Source: Morinoia aosen
Lineage: Eukaryota; Arthropoda; Malacostraca; Amphipoda; Talitridae
DNA length: 64,000 nt
NCBI GenBank assembly: GCA_030386875.1
Contig: CM059572.1
Coordinates: 39,677,732 to 39,741,731, forward strand
Direction of reading: 5' to 3'
The position numbers and the translations under genes are program-made. Positions 37,101-48,901 of this stretch are shown in pieces (the stretch's first letter is position 1; every line of letters begins with the position of its first letter). The notes beneath the pieces are model-generated. The model did no database searches and was not told where the DNA came from. It was given only the letters and a program-made list of their open reading frames with translations.

Positions 37101-38763
37101 GAGATTTCAAATGCTCCGCCATTGGAAGCGCACAATACAGCGGGCCTGAACGTCATTCGCTGATGAATGAATGTGAGTGCGATACATCAAAGGGTGTTTT
37201 ATGAGACGTTTTCTAGAACGGAGGAGACTTGCATTGTAGAACGACTCAAAGGTTAACTTACCATCGCCTAAAGGGCATGATGTGATGTGAACGGCTTGCA
37301 AAGTGCTTCACTTGATTGAGAATGAGTTTGGTTGCTACTTCATTGATTTTGTATCATGCAGCAGGACGAGACTGCACCGGAAATTTGTCTGATATGCAAA
37401 TATTTCATTGAGTGTTTCACTTTCATTTTTTTCCACTCCACGTTTGCGAGCATATTATCAACTCAAGCGACGAGAAGTGAAGCTATTAGCGAGAAGTTCT
37501 TGAAATTTAGGACAAAAATACTGTCCATGGGAAACTCCACTACCCTTCCTTCTTTTGAAGGATTGGGCATGGCAAATCTTAAAACGCTAACCTGCATGGT
37601 TCACTTCAACTTGGAGCAATTCAACTAGGTTCACTCCAACTAAGGAACATTTCAACTAGGAACAACAGCGATTAATCCTACACACAACTTCAGTAGCATC
37701 TAGTACGTTGTTACTTTAGCATGGCCATGCATTGAAAGGAATGCCGTGTACTTATAGGAGAAACTTGACCGAAATAATCACCATTAAGTGCATCACTCGA
37801 ACTTCTCTATACAAAAAGATAAACAAGAATATTTGCCGTCAAGTAAATGAATGCAAGAATGGAATCACATCCCACCGGGTTTGCTCAAGACGAGCGCGGA
37901 ATGGAATCCTCAGTCGTGCTGTGATCATCTGATGACACTCGAGCCACCGTGAAAGAAAGCCTCGACTTATGCATGACATCATGCGAACTTAAACTTGTTA
38001 GGAAAAAATTAGTCCCAGCTAGTGAACTAATACGAGGCATGATTGAAGCCGCGATATAGTGATAAAAACTGACTCAAATTTCTTGTCTTATAAATGTGAG
38101 TAAAAGATGTTTAATTCGAGGCTCGACAGCATAGACGTTGGAAAATCACATCAAATCCACCTATGTGTAAATCAATAAATGATGGTGGGGAGTCATGAAA
38201 ATATTCAAGCAATGTAGACCTTCACCCGAGTTCTCTTTCACAATAACGTAGAATAGGAAACGCTCAAAAATATCTGGTCTCTAAATTAAGGCACAAATTC
38301 AACAGTAAATACAGCGAGTTTTTTCAAGGGGTCGACGCAAAAAAACACTGCAGTTACTCTTCTGTGCGTCCACGAACTCTGTCCGCGTCCTGAAATTAAG
38401 ATTAAGTGTTGCTACATAATTGTTTTCTTAAACCTATCTATATTGAATTAGACTCCGCTAAAACAGTTGACAGAGAAATGTAAAAAATATCGTTAGCTAA
38501 ATACACACACCTTCAACTGGTCGATAATTTATCTACAAGATCACTTTACTCACTGATAACTTTAATAAGGGTAGTCAGATCTGTGATGAATTTCGAGTAT
38601 TCATAACCCACGCAAACACACGGATGTCTTCTGATATTATTTCCTTATTTCCACTCTCATTCTCGAAATACACATAAATTTGATGTTTTAATGTCAGACT
38701 GTATTTTGCATGTACAACGTGCTATAATTGATGATTGATTATGTTGATTATAAGTTGGTTTCA
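34103..38763. other. Non-coding, nothing recognised
   Basis: 4.6 kb without a recognisable gene, RNA or element. Small GC-richer patches lie at about 34,600-34,900, 35,520-35,900 and 36,950-37,300. Short open frames have no recognisable domain. Confidence 0.45.
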
Positions 38764-38863
38764 GCATCCCCTACCCCGACAAAGATGTTCAAAGAGGAGA
38801 AGGATGAAGACACCATTTAGTATGGAGTTGAAGGAACGCGAAATCTATACACAAGGCGTGTTT
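38764..38863 (+). repeat. Dispersed repeat, copy 2 of 2 in window
   Basis: Aligns by eye with 3,088-3,185 in the same orientation (CCCCTAC-CGACAAAG, GAGGAGAAGGATGAAGACACCAT, GAAGGAACGCGAAATCTATACACAAGG). Boundaries and class are unknown. Confidence 0.45.
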
Positions 38864-39363
38864 CCACGCAGGATCTCGGACGCATAGAAACATTAACTTG
38901 AAAAGGAAGGTTAGGAAGCAAGATAAAAGTTGAAGATGAAGTCAGAGGTGCTGAAAAACAGGACAGCTATGAACAAAAAAACGATGAATCGTAACAAAAC
39001 AAAAATCTTTTTTCTTCAACAAAAAAGAAGGCCTCTATACTTTCAACTCTGGTATAGTTAATTAAAATCGTATCTTGTCGCAACAACTAAAGCGTTTGTA
39101 TCACTCTTTATAGGTAAATACAAATCAACGATACTGAATGAAATTTAAAAATTCTACATAAATAAATCTGTTAACAATACATTTCTCACATGATTATCTT
39201 GCGTGTACTGGAATTAGAACAAAGAAAACAACAGCTTCGAGTGTTCTCGGTGACCGTCATTGTACACTAGTCTCAAAAAACAATGAAATAAAGTTCAAAC
39301 TCAGCATGTTTATTCTCACCGAAGCAATTTCTTCATATGAACATTTTAGCTTTCAATTCTTGT
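38864..39363. other. Non-coding spacer
   Basis: AT-rich sequence with nothing recognised. Confidence 0.4.
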
Positions 39364-39648
39364 TCCGCTGCATTCATTCATTTCGTGTCCCGTTGCACTC
39401 ATTCATTTCTTGTCCCGTTGCACTCATTCATTTCTTGTCCCGTTGCAATCATTCATTTCTTGTCCCGTTGCACTCATTCATTTCTTGTCCCGTTGCACTC
39501 ATTCATTGCTTGTCCCGTTGCACTCATTCATTTCTTGTCCCGTTGCACTCATTCATTTCTTGTCCCGTTGCACTCATTCATTGCTTGTCCCGTTGCACTC
39601 ATTCATTTCTTGTCCCGTTGCACTCATTCATTGCTTGTCCCGTTGCAC
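39364..39648 (+). repeat. 25-bp minisatellite, 11 copies
   Basis: The unit is CACTCATTCATTTCTTGTCC followed by CGTTG. A TTGCTTGTCC variant recurs in the later units (for example unit-variant order T,T,G,T,T,G,T,G), hinting at a 75-bp higher-order unit. Because 25 is not a multiple of three and the unit has no stop on the plus strand, all three plus frames are open for about 130 codons with RCTHSFLVPLHSFISCPVAL-type translations. These are artefacts of the repeat. Confidence 0.92.
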
Positions 39649-42519
39649 ATTGGCAGAGTCCTTTTTGTACTTCCTTCCAAAGCTAATATCTATTTCGATA
39701 GCAGAGGACACTGGATGTATCGCAACTTTTTGGAGTAGTTCCGTCCTTCATAACAGGGAGCTGGAAACTTTAATTGCAAGAAAGGAAGAGCAAGCGATGA
39801 GCCGCGATCGTCCCGGAGCGCCATGAAGGGGCAGTAAATAACTCGGCAGTTGGTAATCGCGTTTCATTTCGTGTGGGAGGAGCGAAGCTGAAAACTTCGA
39901 ATTATCTGGTCTGTGTCAGGTGCGGCGTTATTGCGAGTTTGGGGATCTCGTTGCTGCAACTTCTGGGCCTCAACGCTGGTGGCTCTGCTGCAGCCATGCG
40001 ACGCTTCACGTGTACTGTGTCTTTTCACATTTGAGCATTAGCTTCTTACCGAGAAGGAAATGTTCATCCTTTTGACTCATGATTTCGATGATGCTAATTT
40101 TTGTCCCCAGTCATCATAAACGACTTATTTCTCCTCATAATTGATTAATAAACCTCTGTAATGCTTTGATTAACCCTCATGATTGATATGTCAATAAAAA
40201 AATGGTTCAGCTCGGACGGTGGGGTACTTTTCAAGGCTTTCACTCGTATACCTGAGCAATAGTTTTACATTGGTCAATACTTGAATTAGGTACCGAGTTG
40301 TAATTCATACTAATGTAACAGACAAACTCCCAAGATTTGTTTCATAATAAGTTCCGTTGCAAAAAGTATGGGAAAATCAGAGTGAAGAGAATGGGAAAAA
40401 TATTCAGTTTACAGTCTGGCAAGAAAAATTTCATCAGACAGCGCGAAAATCTTTTGAGTTTTCAGCTTATAAACTAGGTTGTGACCAAATCGGATGAAGT
40501 TTAAATCCATCTGTTTTCCTAAAATTGTTTTCAACTTCGCAGAATATTAACTGACATGAGTAGCATTGCTCTCAAAAGTTGAGGCTCCGAACTACTCATT
40601 GAATTTAGATCATCTATCGAGCTCAAGCCAATATGATCTGATTCATGCAAGCCTTGTCATTATTCAACATTTGCGGCTGGAAGCACCCGATCTGTGCCAC
40701 CTCGGGCTGTGAAGGCCGCAGACAAAGTACGGGCAAAAAAAAGGAAACTACCTTGTTAATCTTATTATTTTTCAATCGCATTTTGTGAGAAATTACAATG
40801 GTTTTGGAGTCCTTGACCTATTTTGAAGGGAGTGGGAGGCAGGTACATCACGTATAGAAGGGACTCCCTTATGACCTCTCCTCCTTCTCTTTCCGTTTTT
40901 TAATTCACCAGAGTAGATCGTTTGTTCGAGCGAGGTGCAGCCTAGATGTGAGATCTTTCCGAGGACTTTACCAGCAACGATTTTTAATAGCATCACAAAG
41001 ACGACTTCAAACAAGTGTACTTCTCTTAATCCAGGTAAAATTACCCTCTATGCCCATGTGAAACTGCCAAGTGATCATACTGTATCGCCGTCATGTAAAT
41101 ATTTGAGCTTGGGATGATACAGAATCAAGAGAAGTTAGTGTAAACTCAACCCCGCGTACTTCGTGAGTTAAAATTATAGTACAATTTTAGCATCTCAAGA
41201 TTATCCAAATCATCCAACTTAAAGTCGATGAATTCACGCATGCGATGTTTTTGCAGCCGAACTAGTACTTGAAATGCCATTGTGCTAGTAAGCGATTTTT
41301 TCTAACATCTTCCACAGAGTGATCAACCCCCTCTTCAAGTAGTAGTCTAAGTTTAAGCCAATAATTAAGAAAGCCGATACTAAAATTGGCAGGTGCCGTA
41401 GATATCACTAATTGACGTGCTTCACGGTAACTGGGTCCTCAATTTTGAAAAGATATTAAAACAATCTATATTGTTAAACGGCTTGATACCGTAAACATTG
41501 ACACCCTGAAATTATTTGGGAATGTTGATTGCTTCTCTAAGATGATCACTCCGGCACTTATTAAAGAAAGTTCAAGCAGTTTAAATAGCACGGCAGAATC
41601 GTAAAAGTACCCATCAGTACACCAAAATTTCAACCCTTCATTTTAGACGCTAACATTATTGATTATTTTCAAGTGAGCTCTTTTAGATTATCTTGAAATG
41701 GAAAGACAAGGTAGACTTGCTCAGCGTATCAGTTTGCAGTACAGAGAAGGCGTCAAGAGAGCGATGCGTTGCCAGCAGCAACGTGGGCGAGAAGACTAGA
41801 GGGCGGTCACGGAGACAGCTTTGTTGGCCCCGCCGTATCCGTCGCAATACTTGATGAAGAAGTGCAAAAGTTGCCAATATTGGACACGCTCGCACGCTGA
41901 GAGCCTCGATCACCAGTGGACAACGATGCTCTTCGACAAGAAAGCAAGGGCGCATTTTGTTGAAATATTAGTGGCAGGATGATGCATTGCGCGTTCTGAC
42001 GTTGAAAGATTAAACGAAAATCTTGAAGACGTAGCAAGCAATACCGAATGTTAGTTTCACAGCTGAACAAGTTCAACGTACTTGTACTTATCAGATAATA
42101 AATCAAAGGAAATGATCGAGATTGATTTGTTAGTTCACATTTTGAAAACACCGTATTCAAATTCGGCTAAAATATTCCTTATAAATTAGATGCGCGTTTT
42201 AAAATGTGATCAGAATTACCTTAACACGGAAATGAAAAAGTGGTAATGGAAGTATCCTCGTAAAGAAAGTAAAGGGAGTATTGTCACAAATGTAGAGGGA
42301 GTATCGTCGTGCCTGTCTATTTGATGACTCTGAGTTAGTAGTAATAGTAGTAACATAGGTTTGCTAGTGCTTCAGTTATTCAAACTATATCGCACCGAAG
42401 GTCACATAGGACGCTGAGTTAGCTAAGTCTTGTGGTGCGAGCTGTAATGAATAAGGACGGCCAGACTGCAGGAGAGCACGGTGCTGAAATGAGTCATTAA
42501 ATAGAGTGGCAAGGCTTCC
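39649..42519. other. Non-coding, nothing recognised
   Basis: No supported gene. 39,780-40,010 and 41,690-41,960 are GC-richer. The open frames there lack recognisable features. Confidence 0.4.
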
Positions 42520-42790
42520 ATGGGTAATTTTTTTAAACTGTATATCTACAAAAACGTACAAGCCATAATTGATTTTTATAATATCTTAACGTAAAGATCC
42601 TTAGTTGATTAATAAAATATACACCCGAGTAATTGTATAATTAAATTTTATTCTTTAAAACAATAAATAGCTAATATCTCAAAAACTCGAATTTATTTCG
42701 GAAAAATTATTAGAAGAAAAAGCGTTTATTTGGCCATTTTCTACTTGGTGTGCAATTTTGTACCCCATATTTGAAACACCCTGTATATAC
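42520..42790 (-). repeat. Possible transposon end (ACAGGGTGT-type terminus)
   Basis: Read on the minus strand, the segment starts TATACAGGGTGTTTCAAA near 42,785 and continues into AT-rich sequence with TTTTTGAGATATTAGCTA. Termini of the TACAGGGTGT kind are frequent in arthropod TIR elements. No matching inverted end or target duplication was found in the window, so only one end may be present. Confidence 0.3.
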
Positions 42791-44060
42791 ATACATTTAT
42801 AAATATACAATATACATATATACGTTCCTCATCATTGGTAGGATCCAAGTTAAAGCAAATGTTCAGGCCTGAAGAGGAGGAAGATGAGATCACTAACAGA
42901 AAACAGTGGTAATTCAATGAGGTTTTCAACTCTCTGTAAGTCCACCCGTTGGTGATGCGAAGGATTTGAAACATTAATGAGGCAAAAGATACTGTAGGTG
43001 TTGGTGACGCTCGCTTAAATCATCAAATGCCTTCATAGTATTGGCTATTTCACTAGTTTCCCTTTTTCATGAAAAAACTTACCGGCTCTTCTAACTGAGG
43101 CACCCTTCTCTTCTCCTTCAAAACTGATCCATGTCTGGATAAGACAAGAAAGTAAAATATTGTAAACGATGAATACTTCAGGTCTACATAATACAGTGCA
43201 GCAGTTCTCGGAAGGCAAGCGTTATCATATCTGACATGATAAATTACCGATATTCAAGAACGCAATTTTGCCAGCTGAGCGTTGATCGAAGCGGTGGCTG
43301 TGATGCATCAATTATGATCCGCACTCCAAAGATGCCTTTTGCGGACTTCAATGAAGTAACGCAATCGACACAGTGTGTGTGGGAGGTCAAAAATGAAATC
43401 TATGACGACTTCACAACTTTCCTTGTATTCTCTTGTGAATTATATTTTTACGGAAATAAAAAATAAAATGAAGCTTATAAACTACGCAAAATTATTTTCC
43501 GTTTCTTCGTTCCAAGATGATCACGCTCCAAATAAAAAAATTATTCAACCATGGAAGCGAAAACAATTTTTGCGTCTGGTTATGATAATTTTTGTATTGT
43601 ATTAGCTCGCAGAAAGAGCAGTTCGGTAATGTATGACAACGGAGGTCGCCAGTCGAACGTGAAAGTTACTTCCGTAGCAGTCGAGGTGGCGCCGAGTTCT
43701 ACAGGACATACAGACTTTGTTCTCTCACTGAGAGTACATTTTCTTAGCTTGACTCCCGAGGCACACACAAATGAATCAGTGAATCTTCTGTTTTCTGTCT
43801 CTCACAAACACATAACAAAAGAGGAGGTAACATGCAATTGGAAATTATGATAAGAGCAGCAAAGCACATCTTGTGTAACATAAGAAAAGAACAGCACTGT
43901 GGTTGAATGAAAATTGAAACTCACCCCTTTGGAGTGAACTGACGACTGAAAAGAAAAGAAAAAAAAAGAAAAAATGTTTATTTCCAAATTGTCACATGAG
44001 ATACATGCCAACATATTGGCTTTTAAAAGTTTCTTAAATATAGGACATCCTAAAACAAAT
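42791..44060. other. Non-coding, nothing recognised
   Basis: No supported gene. A purine tract (A/G only) lies at about 43,948-43,972. Confidence 0.4.
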
Positions 44061-44498
44061 ATTCCATACGAGGAGTACTAATTGACAAACCATCCGAGGT
44101 GTACAAGTAGATGAGCCATACGAGGCATAATAATAGACAAACTATACGAGGTGTACTATTAGACAAACTGTCAGAGGTGTACAAGTAGATAGACCATACG
44201 AGGCATATTAATTGACAAAATATACGAGGCGTACTAATAGACAAACCATTCGTGGTGTGCTAGTAGTCTAACAAAAGTTCTATACTAGGAGTACTAATTG
44301 ACAAACCATCCGAGGTGTACAAATAGATAAGCCATACGAGGCATAATAATAATAGGCAAACTATACGAGGTGTACTAATAGAAAAGCTATCAGAGGTGTA
44401 CAAAATAGATAGACCATGCGAGGCATATTAATAGACAAAATATACGAGGCGTACTAATAGACAAACCACACGTGGCTTGCCAATAGTCTATCTCTGTC
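44061..44498 (+). repeat. Higher-order tandem repeat: 2 blocks of 8 x 27 bp
   Basis: The basic unit is about 27 bp, ACGAGGTGTACTAATAGACA followed by AACCAT-, with variants GAGTACTAATTGAC, TGTACAAGTAGAT, CATAATAATAGAC and others. The same variant order occurs twice: block A at about 44,061-44,276 and block B at about 44,279-44,498. Matching units are offset by 216 bp at the start and 220 bp at the end. The array must therefore have diversified first and been duplicated as a whole later. Confidence 0.85.
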
Positions 44499-45849
44499 AA
44501 GGGTAGTTGAATGAGAAATGAAAAATATGCCCTAAAAATATGCAAAGCCCAATCACCACCAAAAACATATTTCATATCTTCTCGATATTCACCACATCAT
44601 GCGGACATGGGTACATGGGATAAAATAGAGATACAGTGTAAGCCGGTTACCACTCATGATTGACAAATATCTACAAAATATTGGTAGAAATGGGTAAACA
44701 AACATATATTCAATATCAAAATTCATAGCTTGTACAACATACGGACAGAAAGATAATTTTACTACGATTCATATGCTCAAATTGCACTTTATTTCATTAT
44801 TTATATATGACATTAATCCGATTCACAGAAACGCCCTCTGGGGAAGTGATAGATCTATTTTTGAATCATTTCGCTATTGCAATAAAATTTATTAACCGAA
44901 TGGTTTTTGCGAAAAGAAATGAAATAGAAACATGTATATCTATTTATGTAGATACATATATATACCTACACACGTACACACACATATTAATATATATACT
45001 TATTGAAAATAAAATATTAGAAAAAAATACATATATAAGATAAAAGATAGAAGCAACCTACCATCTACTACACAGAAAATGACAGCTGAGCTCACTGTAA
45101 TCCTAAGAAATTTTTCGCAAAAGAAAAAAAAAACTAAAAGGAAGAGAAGACTTCGAAAAACATAAAAATGAGCTGATGAGCTGGCTTTTAATTTCTTCAC
45201 AGAAATTTTTAAGAAAAATCAGGTTATAGTCAAGAAGCAACACAACTCTTCAGCATTATACGGACATGTGTACGTGGGATAAAATGGAGTAACATTGTGG
45301 CCAGATATCACATCTGAGTGGAGAATATTCGCAAAATTGGCACATATAGGAAGATTAGGCCTTGATCCAAAAATAATAATTTTGATTACAGAAATTTAGA
45401 GTTTTTTCCGATTTGAAAGTTCAGTGCTAGTGTGCGCTGAACGCACGAAAAAAAAATAAATAAAAAGACTAAATGCAATGCTTAAATAACCCCTTTCCCC
45501 CCAGCTCAGCCGAAAATCGATTGAAAACATCTTCGAGAATGATTTTGAAATAGCGAGACAACGTTAGCCAAAAATTTAATTCATTATAAACTTTGCACAA
45601 CCCTCACATCTATAAACCTGTTTATTGGTGTATACACAAAATGTATTTCATGGTATATTTGTCATACGGACTTTAAATATTAAATACATAAAGAGAAAGA
45701 AATAACAAAATAAAGATGAGGAAATACTCCTAATTATATTATGGAAAGAACGTTCGTTCTGCTGCACTGAACTGACGGCTGTGGTGCTCATTGTTGTCGA
45801 CAGAAATAAGTAAGATGAATATACGAATCGCTTAGCAAACGTAAAATGA
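44499..45849. other. Non-coding, AT-rich
   Basis: Low-complexity TA/CA stretch at about 44,930-45,030. No gene is recognised. The 3' end of the retrotransposon lies at its right edge. Confidence 0.4.
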
Positions 45850-45934
45850 AATAGTTTCTAAATTTCTAACATAAATTTCAGGAAAAATTAAAATTTCTGA
45901 TAGATGGGAAGTTCACACCGAGATGCTGCAGGCC

Positions 45935-48898
45935 CTATGACAGAGATGCAAAATGACGTGACACATTTACTCTAAATTCTTTTCCAGTTTTAGAGTTTTT
46001 GATATGCTGGGGAAGCTTGTTCCACAAAAAAGCTCCAGAAACTGAGAGAGCTTTTTGTCCCACGTTAGATGAACGGTAACTGACTAAAACATCGTTCCTC
46101 CGGTTTGGTCTTTCGTTTGGGATATTAGATGGAAAAAATTTTACCACCTCTGCATTACTTTGGGGGAGGTACAGAGAGGAGAATACTCGTCGAGCTTTCT
46201 GGATCATGAATCTGTTCGGTATAGGGATCCAGTCGAGTTTTCTTAAAAGAGGGGTGACATGATCGTATTTATTGAAATTTCCTTTGCATACCACTTTGGC
46301 GGCGAAGTTTACACATTTTTGCAACTCTTCCTGACGACATTTAGGTAAGTCTCCCCACACAAGACTGCAGTAGTCCAGACGCGATAAAACTAGAGACTGA
46401 ATCACTAATAATCTAGATTTTTCGTCAAGTGTGTTCTTTATACGATGAAAGAACATTAAGGTTCCGTTAATTTTGTTGCACATTGTTTCGACGTGTGAAT
46501 TGAAAGTCATATTTTTGTCAAACCAAACACCCAGATTTTTAACCTTATCGACTGGTTTAATTGTATCGTCTCCAAATGTTAGCTGGAATGGTGGTAAATT
46601 TTCAGTCGCATTCTGTGAACCAAAAATAATGCATTGCGTTTTACTTGCGTTAAGTTTGAGGCCATTTTGGTCATACCACAATTTCAGATTTCTCAGAAGG
46701 TTTTCAGCGTTGGCTTGTGTTTCTGTTAAATCCGCTGTTGAGCTTGTCATGGCAATTTGTACGTCATCAGCATACATTGAGATTTTTGTGTTTGCCGGCA
46801 TGGTGGGGAAATCGTTGATGAAAATTGAAAATAGGAGTGGGCCGATGATTGAACCTTGAGGAACGCCAAAGTTATTTGGTATGAATGATGACATTTTGTT
46901 ATTCAAGCACACTGCATGAGAACGGTTTCGTAGGTAGCTTTCAAACCACTGAGTGTCTATTCTGAGGTTTGAAATTTTTTGTAGAAGTTTCTTATGCTCA
47001 ACACTGTCGAAAGCTTTGGAGAGATCAAGCAATAGTAAGAGAGTTAATTTTTTTTGGTCAATATCATTGTAAATTTTTTCTGTTATGTTTAACAGGGCGT
47101 CCTGAGTACTGGTATTCCTCCTGTAAGCATATTGATTGCGATGTAGTAGATGTGACTCGTCTATGTAAGACGAGAGCTGGTTTGTTATTACTTTTTCTAA
47201 TATTTTGGACATAACAGGCAGGAGACTGATTGGTCTGTAGTTTGACGCTATGTCGATATCACCAGATTTATGTAATGGCTTAATTATGGATAGTTTCCAT
47301 TGATCGGGAAACTTGTTTGTGACTATAGATGTATTTATTATCAAGCGAATAAAGGGTGCTGTGACAGGGAAGCTGTCTTTTATATGTTGGAGGCTTATGC
47401 CATCATGTCCAGTCGCTTTAGTATTCTTTAGTGAGTATAAGATTTTTCGTATCTCTATGACGCTAACTGGCTTTGGTCTCCACTTGTTGCTACTATTTGG
47501 GGATGAAACATCGCTCAGATTTGCCTCTGTAGATGTGTCTGAAACTGTCCTGGATACTTCATTGAAAACATCTTCGCCAACTTTTGAGAAGAAAGTGTTA
47601 AAGTCATTCGCCATTTCTGAGGGGTTGTCAAAAGTGCTTTTGCAGTCTGAATTTTTATACTGAGCAGCTTCTCTAATGATTTCCCAAGTTCTTTTAGGGT
47701 TTTGTTTTGCCGCCAAGAGTTCTTTGTGGAAGTAGTCCCGTTTTGCTTCCTTAACTTTTCTTCGTAGGATCTTCTCATGATCTTTATATAATTTTCGACG
47801 CGTACTGTCTGATTTATTCAGTTTGTACTCACGCTGCAAATTTCTTTTAGCTCTACTCAAATGTTTTATCTCATCTGTTATCCATTTAGAAATTCTTGGC
47901 TTCACTTTCTTCGTAGTGAAAGGTGCGCATTCGTTAAGAGCTGATACGAAATTTTCGTTGAAAAGCGAAACATGTAGATTGACATCATCGGTGTTTTCCA
48001 TGCCTTGAAATTCACTCCATCTGTCTGATAGCTTTTCTTGAAATATTTCAGGGGAGTAGTGGTTTTTCATGCGATATGTAATGTAACTAGATTTCTGTTT
48101 CTCTTTTGCAATATTGATTTGGCATTCTACAGAATGGTGATCAGAAAAGGACGGTAAGATTTCTGTGCTGAGTACTGCTTGGGGATTGTTGGTAATTGCT
48201 AGGTCAAGAAGAGTTTTAGAAGTGTTGGTAATTCGCGTTGGTTCTTGGACCATTTGAGAAAGATTAAGTCTGTGCAGCATCTTGCTTAGCTGATTGTTTT
48301 TATTTGTCAGATCCACGTTAAAATCTCCGAAAACATAGAAAGACTTTTTGGCTGCAGAGATTGATCTAAGCGTATTTTCAATGAAATCTAATGTTGGACG
48401 AAGAGATGCTGACGGATGTCTGTAAAGACTGCCGATAATGAAAGACTTGTGTTTTTTTACTTGAACATTGAGCCAAACCATTTCTATGTCTTCGCATTTT
48501 TCTTTTATCGGAACTAAGGATGTAGAGTAGACATCTTTGACGAAAATGCATGAACCGCTACCTCTCTTACTCTTGACTCCGTCATAACGGTACAATTTGT
48601 ACCCGGTAATGCTGAGATATGAGCTTTCGACTCGTGAATCGAACCATGTTTCAGACACGCATAAAATATCGATATCGTTAGTGATCAACATTACTCGTAC
48701 GTCATCCATTTTACCATTGAGGCTGCGGGCATTTATGTGCAATATTTTGATATTATTTACCTCAATAGGCAGATCTTTAGTGGAGTTATTGCATTTTTTA
48801 GGTCTAGCAGGGCATTTAGTATTCGTCTCTAGGTCTTTATTGCCGCGTTCATTGTTTGTGATTTCAGCTTCATATTCAATTTGATCACTGTTATTTAG
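45935..48898 (-). CDS. Retrotransposon ORF2: endonuclease and reverse transcriptase
   Basis: Open frame of 987 codons counted from the codon after the ORF1 stop. An APE-type endonuclease occupies about residues 50-265: INARSL (Asn56), SETW (Glu83), GSLYRHPS, GDFNVDL (Asp192, Asn194), LLDLAITN and SDHHSV (Asp253, His254). A basic linker follows. The reverse transcriptase covers roughly 480-790: NYRPISLLPVMSKILEKV, LDLSKAFDS (catalytic Asp625), GVPQGSIIGPLLF and YADD (Asp711, Asp712). The C-terminal part contains VLSRLDYCSLVWGDLP and LWNKLP, typical of Jockey/L2/CR1-type elements. No RNase H motif was noticed. The first in-frame ATG is codon 64, after the conserved INARSL motif, so AUG initiation there would lose an endonuclease residue. 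Terminates with TAG; the 3' UTR is short. Confidence 0.93.
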   Translation of the reverse strand, partial: LNNSDQIEYEAEITNNERGNKDLETNTKCPARPKKCNNSTKDLPIEVNNIKILHINARSLNGKMDDVRVMLITNDIDILCVSETWFDSRVESSYLSITGYKLYRYDGVKSKRGSGSCIFVKDVYSTSLVPIKEKCEDIEMVWLNVQVKKHKSFIIGSLYRHPSASLRPTLDFIENTLRSISAAKKSFYVFGDFNVDLTNKNNQLSKMLHRLNLSQMVQEPTRITNTSKTLLDLAITNNPQAVLSTEILPSFSDHHSVECQINIAKEKQKSSYITYRMKNHYSPEIFQEKLSDRWSEFQGMENTDDVNLHVSLFNENFVSALNECAPFTTKKVKPRISKWITDEIKHLSRAKRNLQREYKLNKSDSTRRKLYKDHEKILRRKVKEAKRDYFHKELLAAKQNPKRTWEIIREAAQYKNSDCKSTFDNPSEMANDFNTFFSKVGEDVFNEVSRTVSDTSTEANLSDVSSPNSSNKWRPKPVSVIEIRKILYSLKNTKATGHDGISLQHIKDSFPVTAPFIRLIINTSIVTNKFPDQWKLSIIKPLHKSGDIDIASNYRPISLLPVMSKILEKVITNQLSSYIDESHLLHRNQYAYRRNTSTQDALLNITEKIYNDIDQKKLTLLLLLDLSKAFDSVEHKKLLQKISNLRIDTQWFESYLRNRSHAVCLNNKMSSFIPNNFGVPQGSIIGPLLFSIFINDFPTMPANTKISMYADDVQIAMTSSTADLTETQANAENLLRNLKLWYDQNGLKLNASKTQCIIFGSQNATENLPPFQLTFGDDTIKPVDKVKNLGVWFDKNMTFNSHVETMCNKINGTLMFFHRIKNTLDEKSRLLVIQSLVLSRLDYCSLVWGDLPKCRQEELQKCVNFAAKVVCKGNFNKYDHVTPLLRKLDWIPIPNRFMIQKARRVFSSLYLPQSNAEVVKFFPSNIPNERPNRRNDVLVSYRSSNVGQKALSVSGAFLWNKLPQHIKNSKTGKEFRVNVSRHFASLS

Positions 48899-48901
48899 TC
48901 A
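48893..48901 (-). promoter_or_regulatory. TGA-CTA stop codon in a readthrough-type context
   Basis: The minus strand reads TTG TGA CTA AAT, with ORF1 ending at TGA (48,901-48,899). The following frame is open for 987 codons in phase. TGA followed by CTA is the context known for efficient readthrough in alphaviruses and in several animal mRNAs. The 52 codons between this stop and the first endonuclease residues contain no ATG. A recent nonsense mutation in a single copy is the alternative. Confidence 0.6.

Noticed and set aside
39306-39826. Three overlapping 126-138-codon ORFs with HSFLVPLHSFISCPV repeats
   Set aside because: Artefact of a 25-bp tandem repeat lacking stops in every plus frame.
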